NCBI GenBank assembly: GCA_002342365.1
Contig: DDPV01000045.1
Span: 91,352-101,966, forward strand
From: Burkholderiales bacterium UBA2459
GTDB taxonomy: Bacteria > Pseudomonadota > Gammaproteobacteria > Burkholderiales > Burkholderiaceae_E
DNA length: 10,615 nucleotides
Direction: 5' to 3'
The position numbers and the translations under genes were made by a program. A model generated the notes under the pieces. That model worked only from the letters and a program-made list of their open reading frames with translations, searched no databases and had not been told where the DNA came from. Positions 1 through 7,452 of this stretch are shown piece after piece. Position 1 is the stretch's first letter. Each line of letters starts with the position of its first letter.

Positions 1-30
1 CATCATTCAAGGAGTCAGATGCCTCGATGA
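1..30 (+). CDS. Possible last codons of an upstream gene (partial)
   Basis: The frame beginning at base 1 is open from the window edge and ends at a TGA at 28-30. This TGA overlaps the ATG at 27-29 as ATGA, a common junction of translationally coupled genes. Only nine codons are visible (ending QMPR), so the product cannot be identified. In related betaproteobacteria smc often precedes zipA, so smc would be the guess from context. It may equally be chance, because the zipA frame is also open to the window edge. Confidence 0.25.
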   Translation, partial: HHSRSQMPR

Positions 31-914
31 CTGAATCGCTGCAAGCGCAAGCTCAAGCACAGCCCTCAGCGCCTGAGCAAGAAGCTTTTGACCTCAAGCA
101 GTGGACACGTTCGAAGCCTTGGGTAGGGATTGACGAAAGGGTTGATCTGATTGTCGGACTCGAGAGTTGGCAGGGCTGGCAGGGTGAGCGACTTTTACAA
201 GCCTTTCAGGGGCTTCGCCGGGTCGGAACAAAGCCCTTATTGCTAGAGGCACAGGTCTTGTCCGACCCTCAGCAGACCTGGGTCGCGGTGGTTCCAGGCC
301 TGCGATTTGTACGATTGCGGATGGGGCTTTTGCTTGCAAACCGCAGCGGCGCACTCAAGCCTACCGAATACTCCGACTTTTTAAGTGCACTTCAGTCGGT
401 GCGCGACTTATTGCAGGCAAGCTGGACAGACGGTGCCGCGCCCTTGAGCATGCACGAGGTGCTAGAGCGGGCACGTCGCGTTGACAGCGCATGCGCGGCG
501 CTTGATGCGCAAGTCGTCATCAATCTGGCCTTGGGAGAGCCCCTGTCAACAGCCGTTTTCTCGCGCATGGGAATGAGCCTGGGATTGATCGATCGCGGCA
601 ATACGCGTCAGTCGATGCTGACCGCGCAAGGCCTTGAAATCTTTTCCATGATTCTGGGACCGAAGCCCGACTGGATCACCTTCATGCTGGATGTCCCTCG
701 CGCGCCAATGGAAGAGACGCCATGGCAAAAAATGATGGACTGCGCCGCGGCCGCCGTCGGTCGTTTTGGCGGTCAATTGCTTGATGATAACGGTCAGGTC
801 CTTGAGGTGCATCAACTGGCTGATATTGGCAGGCAGGTTCTCGATCGACAGCAGCAGTTGATCAACGCTGGCTATGCACCGGGGTCGCCTTTGGCGCTGC
901 GCCTCTTTAACTGA
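27..914 (+). CDS. zipA: Cell division protein ZipA, FtsZ-binding type (start uncertain)
   Basis: ZipA binds the C-terminal tail of FtsZ and helps tether the Z ring to the inner membrane. The last ~135 residues (about 160-295) fit the ZipA FtsZ-binding domain, with the segments FMLDVPRAP, GGQLLDDNG and the end motif PGSPLALRLF, which is typical of betaproteobacterial ZipA. Residues about 40-150 form a related-looking first module containing LLLANRSGALKPTEYSDF, also seen in ZipA of Burkholderiales. The first ~30 residues are hydrophilic and rich in Gln, Ala and Pro. No membrane segment is visible, although ZipA normally begins with one. The frame is open upstream to base 3, so the anchor may be encoded before the window. 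On the other hand, AAGGAG at 9-14 lies 12 bases before this ATG and favours a real start here. Position next to ligA supports the call. The family assignment is fairly sure; the 5' end is not. Confidence 0.8.
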   Translation: MTESLQAQAQAQPSAPEQEAFDLKQWTRSKPWVGIDERVDLIVGLESWQGWQGERLLQAFQGLRRVGTKPLLLEAQVLSDPQQTWVAVVPGLRFVRLRMGLLLANRSGALKPTEYSDFLSALQSVRDLLQASWTDGAAPLSMHEVLERARRVDSACAALDAQVVINLALGEPLSTAVFSRMGMSLGLIDRGNTRQSMLTAQGLEIFSMILGPKPDWITFMLDVPRAPMEETPWQKMMDCAAAAVGRFGGQLLDDNGQVLEVHQLADIGRQVLDRQQQLINAGYAPGSPLALRLFN

Positions 915-3219
915 GGCGCTTGAGCAAGTGTCTGATACCCCCTTGATCGAGCTTGAATCACTTCCGTCGGACCCAGCGCAAGCGATTGCAATGATCAGCA
1001 TGCAGCTGCGGCAGTGGGCGGCAGCTTACTATCAAGGCCATCGACAAACCGCACCGGATGCGCTCTACGATCAGTGGTTCGCGCGCCTGCTGGAGCTCGA
1101 GGCGCTCCACCCTGCGCTGATCCTGCCTGATTCGCCAAGCCAACGTGTGGGTACACCGCCCAACGACGCCTTTGAAAAACAGGCCCATTTGCGTCCGATG
1201 CTGTCGCTGGCTAACGCCTTTGATTCCGAAGAGGTGTTTGCCTTTGACAAGCGTGTGCGCAGTCTGCTTTCGCTCGATAAGACCTCGGAGCTTGAGGGCA
1301 AGGATAGTCTGGGATTTGCCTATTGCGCAGAGCTCAAGTTTGATGGTCTGGCGGTCAACCTGCGTTATGAAGACGGTGTGCTCAAGTGTGCGGCAACGCG
1401 CGGTGATGGCTACGAAGGTGAGAACGTTCTTGCCAATATTAAAACGATTCGAAACATCCCTTTGCGTCTGCTTACAGCGGACCCGCCTCAGCTTTTGGAG
1501 GTTCGTGGCGAAGTGTTGATGTTTCACGCTGATTTTGAGAGTTTGAATCAAATGCAAGCGGGGCAAGGTGAGCAAAGCTTTGCGAACCCGCGCAATGCTG
1601 CAGCGGGTAGTCTGCGTCAGATCGATCCGGCGATAACCGCAAAAAGACCGCTGCGCTTCATGGCCTATGGAATCGGCGAGGTGCTCGGGGCGCAGCTTCC
1701 AGACAGCCATTTTTCACTTTTGCAATGGCTCGAAGACTCGGGTTTTTCGGTCGACTCAAGGCGCAGGCTATGCCGTGATCCTGATGCATTGATTGGTTTT
1801 TACAAAGCGATCGGCGAGCAACGACAAGCGCTTGCTTTTGACATTGATGGGGTGGTTTACAAACTCGATTCGATGGCACTGCAGTCGCAGCTCGGAGCGA
1901 TTGCACGTGCACCGCGCTATGCGATCGCCCATAAGTTTCCGGCCCAGGAGATGGTTACACGTCTTTTAGCCATCGACTTGCAGGTGGGGCGTACCGGCGC
2001 TGTGACACCGGTTGGGCGGCTCAAGCCGGTGCATGTGGGCGGGGTGCAGGTCACCAATGCCACCTTGCACAATCAGGACGAGATCGCGCGCAAGGACTTA
2101 AGGCTTGGCGATCTTGTGATTGTGCGACGTGCCGGGGACGTGATTCCGGAGGTTGTGGCCTTGCTTCAGCCGCCCGCGGAAAACCGCTCGCCGCCCTTTT
2201 GCTTTCCGACGCACTGCCCGTCTTGCGGCGCATTGCTCAGCCGGCAAGACGGAGAAGCGGTCTGGCGCTGCCCTGCACAATGGGATTGCCCTGAGCAGAG
2301 GCGTCAGCGGCTGATTCATTTTGCCAGCCGCAAAGCGCTTGACATTGACGGTCTTGGCGAAAAAATCATCGATGCCTTGCTGGAGCATCAAGCTATCAAG
2401 GACCCTTCTGACTTTTATCAACTGGCCCGCGACGAACTGCTCAAGTTACCCCGCATGGGACCCAAGCGCGTGGAACATGTACTCGCTTCGATTCGCGCAT
2501 CGGCGCGCAGACCCTTGAGTCGCCTGGTGTTCGGGCTCGGCATCAGGCACGTTGGCGAGGAAGTTTCGCGCATCATCACCCAAGGCTGGCGCGATTTGGC
2601 AAGCCTTCGTTCCACGTCTTGGACCGATCCTGAACTTGACTTGCCAGAGGGCATCGGCGTTGAGATCACGACAAGTCTTCAAGCGTTTTTTGATCACCCG
2701 GGTCACCAGCCGATGCTCGACCGTTTTGAGCAAATCTGGCTCCAAGCCGAGAAGACCGTCCTAGCCGATGCCATCGCGGATGACGAAAGCGATCGCGACC
2801 CGCAACAGGCAAACCGTTCTGATTTGGATGGCAATTCGGCAAGTGGCGATGCGCGAGCGGCCAACCCCAGCGACATGCCCGATTCATCGCTTTTGGCCGA
2901 ATTATCTGCAGCGCAAAAACGCTGGCTCGATGAAAGCTTGTCTGGGGCGGTGCTCAAGGATGCGAAAGTTGTCGTCACGGGGAGTTTCGCGGCTGTGTCA
3001 CGCGACGATCTGGAAGCCTATTTGCGGTTTCGCGGCGCTCATGTTGCCGCATCAGTCAGTAAAAACACGAAGCTGGTCATCGTGGGCGAGCATGCCGGGT
3101 CGAAGCTAAGCAAAGCGTTGGCTTTGGGCATTCCAACGCTCAGGCTCGGTGAGCATCGCATCGAAGACGAGGCCGGGCCCGCTCAATCAGCACAAGCGCA
3201 AACCCAAAGAGGACAATAA
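874..3219 (+). CDS. ligA: NAD-dependent DNA ligase LigA
   Basis: LigA seals 5'-phosphate/3'-hydroxyl nicks using NAD+ in replication and repair. Numbering from the ATG at 874 (781 residues): Tyr-containing Ia domain (about 40-75); nucleotidyltransferase domain with the adenylated lysine K155 in ELKFDG, then RGDGYEGE, NPRNAAAGSLRQ, FDIDGVVYK and HKFP; OB fold with VGRTGAVTPV and RRAGDVIPE; Cys4 zinc finger C448, C451, C466, C472; helix-hairpin-helix repeats (about 485-610); BRCT domain (about 693-765) with VTGS, ASVSK and GSKLSKA. All catalytic elements are present. It is about 100 residues longer than E. coli LigA, mainly from a polar insertion at 631-690 and the N-terminus. The 874 start overlaps the conserved ZipA end by 41 bases. 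GTG at 928 or TTG at 943 would leave a normal N-terminus and may be the true start; ATG at 991 looks too short. It is probably cotranscribed with zipA and the next gene. Confidence 0.96.
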   Translation: MHRGRLWRCASLTEALEQVSDTPLIELESLPSDPAQAIAMISMQLRQWAAAYYQGHRQTAPDALYDQWFARLLELEALHPALILPDSPSQRVGTPPNDAFEKQAHLRPMLSLANAFDSEEVFAFDKRVRSLLSLDKTSELEGKDSLGFAYCAELKFDGLAVNLRYEDGVLKCAATRGDGYEGENVLANIKTIRNIPLRLLTADPPQLLEVRGEVLMFHADFESLNQMQAGQGEQSFANPRNAAAGSLRQIDPAITAKRPLRFMAYGIGEVLGAQLPDSHFSLLQWLEDSGFSVDSRRRLCRDPDALIGFYKAIGEQRQALAFDIDGVVYKLDSMALQSQLGAIARAPRYAIAHKFPAQEMVTRLLAIDLQVGRTGAVTPVGRLKPVHVGGVQVTNATLHNQDEIARKDLRLGDLVIVRRAGDVIPEVVALLQPPAENRSPPFCFPTHCPSCGALLSRQDGEAVWRCPAQWDCPEQRRQRLIHFASRKALDIDGLGEKIIDALLEHQAIKDPSDFYQLARDELLKLPRMGPKRVEHVLASIRASARRPLSRLVFGLGIRHVGEEVSRIITQGWRDLASLRSTSWTDPELDLPEGIGVEITTSLQAFFDHPGHQPMLDRFEQIWLQAEKTVLADAIADDESDRDPQQANRSDLDGNSASGDARAANPSDMPDSSLLAELSAAQKRWLDESLSGAVLKDAKVVVTGSFAAVSRDDLEAYLRFRGAHVAASVSKNTKLVIVGEHAGSKLSKALALGIPTLRLGEHRIEDEAGPAQSAQAQTQRGQ

Positions 3220-3224
3220 GGAGG
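3218..3224 (+). promoter_or_regulatory. Strong ribosome binding site of the phosphorylase gene
   Basis: AAGGAGG is a near-perfect Shine-Dalgarno sequence. It overlaps the TAA stop of ligA (3217-3219) and stands three bases before the ATG at 3228. It fixes the start of the phosphorylase gene and suggests translation linked to ligA. Confidence 0.8.
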
Positions 3225-3227
3225 CTT

Positions 3228-4001
3228 ATGCAAACCTGGGGCATACTCGGCGGGTCCGGACTTGATGCCTGGGAGGCCTTGCCCTGGCTTGATGAGGTGC
3301 ATGTCACAACGCCTTACGGTGATCCGAGCGCTGCTCTAAGGGTGGCAAGGCTGGAGTCAGGGTCTGGGGGCAGCATCAAGGTGATTTATCTGCCGCGCCA
3401 TGGTGCCGATCACCGCTTTGCGCCGCACCGCATCAATTATCGCGCTAACTTGTGGGCCTTAAAGCAAGCGGGGGTCAGCCGGCTGCTTGCATCGGCAACG
3501 GTGGGTTCGATTGATAAAAATATAGTTCCCGGAACGATATGTATACCGGATCAATTGATCGACTACACCTGGGGTCGTGAGCAGACTTTCTCCGAAGATG
3601 CGGCCGTTTTGCATAGCGATTTCACGCAGCCCTTCAACGCGGCCTTACGACTGAAACTGATTCATGCAGCCGGTGAGGAGATTGATCCCGCTGCGCTTTG
3701 TGTGGGCGGAGTTTATGCTTGCACCCAGGGGCCGCGTCTTGAGACAGCGGCTGAGATTGCAAAGCTAGCCCGCGATGGATGCACTGTGGTGGGTATGACA
3801 GCCATGCCGGAAGCAGCGCTTGCCCGCGAACTGGCGCTTCCCTACGCGCTGCTTTGTCTTGCGGTGAATCCGGCAGCCGGTGTTGCTGAGAGCGCACAAG
3901 CCATTGACCACGATCGGCTTAAAGCGGTGATGGATCAGGGCATAATCAAGCTCAAATCGATTTTGCTTGCCACCGTGCAAGCGCCTGACCCGCAAGGCTA
4001 A
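3228..4001 (+). CDS. S-methyl-5'-thioinosine phosphorylase-type nucleoside phosphorylase
   Basis: This 257-residue protein belongs to the PNP/MTAP phosphorylase family, which cleaves a purine nucleoside with phosphate into base and (methylthio)ribose-1-phosphate. Visible motifs are GGSGL (8-12, phosphate loop), LPRHG (55-59), HRINYRANLWALKQAG (67-82), YACTQGPRLET (163-173) and VGMTAMPEAALARE (188-201). In MTAP, adenine specificity depends on Asp in the segment near the C-terminus. Here the corresponding segment reads AVNPAAG with N214, as in enzymes acting on 6-oxopurines. The overall pattern resembles the S-methyl-5'-thioinosine phosphorylase described in Pseudomonas aeruginosa (inference from memory of that sequence). 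The likely role is therefore salvage of methylthioinosine, made by deamination of methylthioadenosine, or of inosine/guanosine. No adenosine deaminase gene is in view. The gene is often annotated mtnP, but the substrate difference argues against that symbol. It starts eight bases after ligA ends. Confidence 0.88.
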   Translation: MQTWGILGGSGLDAWEALPWLDEVHVTTPYGDPSAALRVARLESGSGGSIKVIYLPRHGADHRFAPHRINYRANLWALKQAGVSRLLASATVGSIDKNIVPGTICIPDQLIDYTWGREQTFSEDAAVLHSDFTQPFNAALRLKLIHAAGEEIDPAALCVGGVYACTQGPRLETAAEIAKLARDGCTVVGMTAMPEAALARELALPYALLCLAVNPAAGVAESAQAIDHDRLKAVMDQGIIKLKSILLATVQAPDPQG

Positions 4002-4014
4002 GGAGATTGAAGCG

Positions 4015-6561
4015 CTAAGGAAGTTGCAGGATTTTAAGCAGCTCGGTTTCAAGCGTCAGGCGCGCCCGCTCTTCGGAAAATCGATCGGCCTTCACCACGA
4101 AGGTATCTTCAACCCGGTCACCGAGCGTGGTGATGCGTGCAGATTCAAGTTGCACCTGGCGGTCGGCAAGGGTGTAGGCGATCGCATAAAGCAGACCGCT
4201 TCGATCCGAGCTGCTCAGGCTAAGAATGAAGCGGCTTGCTGAGCTGTCAGGCCGCAGTTCGACGCGCGGTTGAATCGGAAAGCTACGAGATCGTCTCGAT
4301 GTTTTGCCTGGTTGTGGGAGCTGCAAGGGCTCATTGCGAATCAAGTGCGCTTTGAGCTCGCTTTCCACGAGGCTGAGCAGTTCCCGATAGCTGCCTTCAT
4401 GATTGGGTTGCGACACCACAAAGCTGTCAAGCGCTCGCGCGCCTCGCAAAGTGTGGACATGCGCATGCTGGACCGATATGGAGCGCGAGTCAAAGTAGCG
4501 GGTGATGCGGGCAAAGAGTTGCGCTTGGTCAGCGGCATACACAAGAACTTGAAAGCCGCCACCGTCCGGACTTAGCCTTGCCCTTACAAGGGGTACTTCG
4601 CTTTCGGTCTGTCGGTACAAGACCCGCGTATGCCAGGCGATATCGCTTGCGTCATGACGCAGAAAATACGCAGTATCAAGTCCCTGCCAATAGGCTGCGT
4701 AGTCTTTCTCATTAAGCGGCACCAGATTCAGCAGCCGCACAGCTTCACGTCGCTTGCTATCGAGCCGGTTCGCTGCAGAAAGACGCTCTCCGCCCAAGAC
4801 ACGCTTGGTCGACCGATACAAATCTTCTAGCAATTTGCCTTTCCAGGCATTCCAGACTTTTGGCGAGGTACCCCGAATATCAGCAACCGTGAGCAGGTAA
4901 AGCGCATTCAGCCGATCCTCGCTTTGCACAAAGCTCGCAAACTGATGAAGAACTTCGGGATCTGCAATATCTTGTTTTTGTGCCACGCTCGACATCGCAA
5001 GATGGTGTACGACGAGCCAACGAATCAGCGCAGTATCGTCTGAGTCAAGCCCGTGCGCGCGGCTGAAACGACTGACGTCGCTCGCGCCAAGGCTTGAATG
5101 ATCACCTCCCCGTCCCTTGGCAATATCGTGATAAAGCGCCGCAATCGTCACACGCCAGGGCTTTTCGATCGTCGCCATAAGCTCGCTGCACAAAGGGAAT
5201 TCGTGCACATGTTCGGGCATGGCAAAGCGCTGTACATTTCTGAGAACGGTCAGGATGTGTTGATCCACCGTGTAGACGTGAAAGAGATCATGCTGCATAC
5301 GCCCCACGATTCGTCGCCACTCGGGAAGATAACGTCCGAGCACCGACCATTGGTTCATTTCATAGAGCGCTTTGGCAACACCTTTTCCCTGCCTCAGTAT
5401 TTCCATAAAGGCTGCGCGATTCGCTTGGAGCTTGCGAAAACGCGCATCCATCCTGGGCCTTGCAAGCCAAATAGCCCTTAGCAAATCCGGAGCCATGCCG
5501 CGAATCTGCGGATGTTGAACACAGCGCAAAAATGCGCGAAAGACCACCGACAGGTCGCGATCGATCAAGGTCGGATCCCTCAGGGCAAGCATGCCGTCTC
5601 GGACCGCAAACTCATCGTCGAGCGCGACGACCTCTTCGGCCTGTCGGTCAAAGAGGTAAGACTCGATAAGCTGCAGCAAAATGCTTCGCATCTGGCCGAC
5701 CCGCTTGGCGGCCATGTAGTAGCGTTGCATCAATGCCTCTGAAGCCCGCCTTTCGCCCTGCGGTCCCAACCCCAAGTCTTCGGCAACCCGCAATTGCAGG
5801 TCAAAGACAAGCCGGTCCTCTCGTCTGGCGCTCAGTCGATGCAGGCTGATACGGATCATCGAGAGCAGTCGCTGCGCCTGCTGCAAGGTTTTGCACTCTT
5901 CCCGGGTTAAGACGCCGACTTGAGCAAGTTCCACCCAGGTCGCAGGCATGCCGGCTGCGCGGGCAAGCCAAATCAAAAGCTGCAGATCGCGCAGCCCCCC
6001 GGGGCTTTCCTTGATATGTGGCTCGAGACTGTAAGGGCTGTCGTCAAAACGCAGATGGCGCTGGCGCATCTCCAGTAGCTTCGCTTCGAAGAAAGCTCCT
6101 GCGTTGCGTTGGCGCTCAAGCGCAGCCCGAAGCGCTTGCAATTGCGACGCCTCTCCTGCCAGCAGCCGCACCTCAAGCAGCGCGGTTTGAACGGTCAGCT
6201 CGGTCGCGGCCTCATGAAGACAATGCTCATGACTTCGCACGGCATGCCCAATGTCAAGCCCCAGATTCCAGCAGGCGCAAACAAAAGCTTCAAGCGCCGG
6301 TCGGGCCGACGCTTCAAGAGCCTCATCAATGAGAATCAATAAATCAAGGTCTGAACCTGGATAAAGCTCACCGCGCCCATAGCCGCCGACCGCAACAAGG
6401 CTGGCCTCAGGCGGAAGTTTTGCCTCACACCAAAGCTGTATCAGCGCGCGGTCAGCGTGCTCAGCCAGACGCTTGAGCAGGCCGCGTGGATCTTGTCTTG
6501 GGTGGTAACTTGCAATCAGCCGTGTTCGCTCGACGTGCCAGCGATCACGGTTGAGCGTCAC
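4015..6561 (-). CDS. glnD: Bifunctional [protein-PII] uridylyltransferase / uridylyl-removing enzyme GlnD
   Basis: GlnD adds UMP to PII proteins when glutamine is low and removes it when glutamine is high, setting glutamine synthetase activity and NtrC signalling. At 848 residues it has the normal family length and every domain. The nucleotidyltransferase motif GGYGRGELYPGSDLD is at 59-73, with catalytic S70, D71 and D73. The GlnD-type linker domain (about 160-350) includes PHIKESPGGLRDLQ. The HD hydrolase domain has H435, the H478-D479 pair followed by KGRGGDHS, and H519-H520. Two C-terminal ACT domains (about 669-740 and 778-848) are the glutamine sensors. The start is a GTG at 6561-6559, preceded by GAGGG seven bases upstream; no better start is visible. 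It follows map by 15 bases on the same strand, as in E. coli, so it is probably cotranscribed. It converges on the phosphorylase gene. No damage is visible. Confidence 0.97.
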   Translation of the reverse strand: MTLNRDRWHVERTRLIASYHPRQDPRGLLKRLAEHADRALIQLWCEAKLPPEASLVAVGGYGRGELYPGSDLDLLILIDEALEASARPALEAFVCACWNLGLDIGHAVRSHEHCLHEAATELTVQTALLEVRLLAGEASQLQALRAALERQRNAGAFFEAKLLEMRQRHLRFDDSPYSLEPHIKESPGGLRDLQLLIWLARAAGMPATWVELAQVGVLTREECKTLQQAQRLLSMIRISLHRLSARREDRLVFDLQLRVAEDLGLGPQGERRASEALMQRYYMAAKRVGQMRSILLQLIESYLFDRQAEEVVALDDEFAVRDGMLALRDPTLIDRDLSVVFRAFLRCVQHPQIRGMAPDLLRAIWLARPRMDARFRKLQANRAAFMEILRQGKGVAKALYEMNQWSVLGRYLPEWRRIVGRMQHDLFHVYTVDQHILTVLRNVQRFAMPEHVHEFPLCSELMATIEKPWRVTIAALYHDIAKGRGGDHSSLGASDVSRFSRAHGLDSDDTALIRWLVVHHLAMSSVAQKQDIADPEVLHQFASFVQSEDRLNALYLLTVADIRGTSPKVWNAWKGKLLEDLYRSTKRVLGGERLSAANRLDSKRREAVRLLNLVPLNEKDYAAYWQGLDTAYFLRHDASDIAWHTRVLYRQTESEVPLVRARLSPDGGGFQVLVYAADQAQLFARITRYFDSRSISVQHAHVHTLRGARALDSFVVSQPNHEGSYRELLSLVESELKAHLIRNEPLQLPQPGKTSRRSRSFPIQPRVELRPDSSASRFILSLSSSDRSGLLYAIAYTLADRQVQLESARITTLGDRVEDTFVVKADRFSEERARLTLETELLKILQLP

Positions 6562-6576
6562 GAAGAATCCCTCAGC

Positions 6577-7371
6577 CTAAAGCACCGGCTCGAGCGGCGA
6601 GCCAGCCGAACGCGTAAGAATCTCAAAACCGCTATCGGTCACCAGCACCGTATGTTCCCATTGTGCTGAAAGGCTGTGATCCTTGGTGACAATCGTCCAA
6701 CCGTCGGCCAGTTCGCGGATGTCCCGGCGTCCGGCGTTAATCATCGGTTCAACGGTGAAAATCATTCCGGGAACAAGCGTGATACCGGTGCCGGCCTTAC
6801 CGTAATGAAGAATTTGCGGGTCTTCGTGAAACCGCCTTCCGATGCCGTGTCCGCAAAACTCGCGAACGATCGAATAGCCGCTTGACTCGGCCAGTTGTTG
6901 AATGCTTGCTCCAAGATCGCCAAGCTGTGCGCCGGGTCGTACTTTGCGAATGCCAGCCCACATGCACTGATAGGTGACTTCACACAGGCGTCGTGCGGCG
7001 ATGCTGCATTCGCCGACCAAAAACATCCGGCTCGTGTCGCCGTGAAAGCCATTTTTGATCACGGTGACGTCCAGGTTAACGATATCGCCGGTCTTAAGAA
7101 TCCGCTCACCTGGGATGCCGTGGCAGACCTGATGGTTCACGGAGGTGCAAATCGACTTCGGAAAGGGGCTGTAGCCAGGTGGGGCGTAGTTCAGTGGCGC
7201 GGGGATGCTTTGTTGCACGTTGATCATGTAATCGTGGCACAGCTTGTCGAGTTGACCGGTGCTGACGCCAGGCTTGACAAATGGTGTAATAAAATCAAGA
7301 ACCTCTGACGCAAGCCTTCCTGCTATACGCATTCCTTCGATTTCTTCGGTATTCTTAATGACCACTGCCAT
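6577..7371 (-). CDS. map: Methionine aminopeptidase, type I
   Basis: Map removes the initiator methionine from nascent proteins at the ribosome exit when the second residue is small. The 264-residue protein begins MAVVIKNTEEIEGMRIAGRLA, the typical type I opening. The metal ligands are all present: D101, D112, H175, E208 and E239, in the segments NLDVTV, HGDTSRMF, CGHGIGR, TVEPM and QWEHT. Substrate-contact histidines H84 (VCHGIP) and H182 (RFHEDP) are also present. Spacing matches E. coli Map almost residue for residue. There is no N-terminal zinc-finger or SH3 extension, so this is the short type Ia form. The ATG at 7371 is chosen because family members start there and AAAGG lies ten bases upstream. 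A GTG at 7392 in the same frame would add seven unconserved residues. It is the first gene of a map-glnD unit divergent from rpsB. Confidence 0.97.
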   Translation of the reverse strand: MAVVIKNTEEIEGMRIAGRLASEVLDFITPFVKPGVSTGQLDKLCHDYMINVQQSIPAPLNYAPPGYSPFPKSICTSVNHQVCHGIPGERILKTGDIVNLDVTVIKNGFHGDTSRMFLVGECSIAARRLCEVTYQCMWAGIRKVRPGAQLGDLGASIQQLAESSGYSIVREFCGHGIGRRFHEDPQILHYGKAGTGITLVPGMIFTVEPMINAGRRDIRELADGWTIVTKDHSLSAQWEHTVLVTDSGFEILTRSAGSPLEPVL

Positions 7372-7427
7372 AGCCTGGATGCCTTTATGCACGAACGAGC
7401 GATTTGCTGCTAAACGCTTGTTATGGC

Positions 7428-7437
7428 TATAATTATA
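7428..7437. promoter_or_regulatory. Palindromic -10 element, likely divergent promoters for map and rpsB
   Basis: TATAATTATA is a perfect palindrome that reads TATAAT on the plus strand (7428-7433) and again TATAAT on the minus strand (7437-7432). Each is an exact sigma-70 -10 consensus. They point towards rpsB and map respectively. -35 matches are weak: TTGCTG at 7404-7409 with an 18-base spacer for the rpsB direction, and nothing convincing for the map direction. Predicted leaders are about 140 bases for rpsB and about 55 bases for map. Seen: the palindrome and its position in the only sizeable intergenic gap. Inferred: promoter function and two-way use. Confidence 0.6.
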
Positions 7438-7452
7438 AGCTTTTTAAACCGC

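Noticed and set aside
41..63. Short CAAG-rich repetition encoding the Ala-Gln run in ZipA, echoed by an Ala/Gln-rich end of LigA
   Set aside because: It is low-complexity linker coding with no regular repeat unit; similarity of the two tails is probably compositional.
958..1710. 250-codon open frame on the minus strand inside ligA
   Set aside because: It lies wholly antisense to the catalytic domain of ligA, has no recognisable domain and reads like a shadow of the coding bias of ligA.
6018..6342. Overlapping plus-strand open frames opposite the start of glnD
   Set aside because: They are antisense to the well-conserved nucleotidyltransferase and linker region of glnD and have no recognisable product.
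7372..7392. Alternative GTG start for map at 7392
   Set aside because: It adds seven residues not seen in the family; the ATG at 7371 matches the usual N-terminus.
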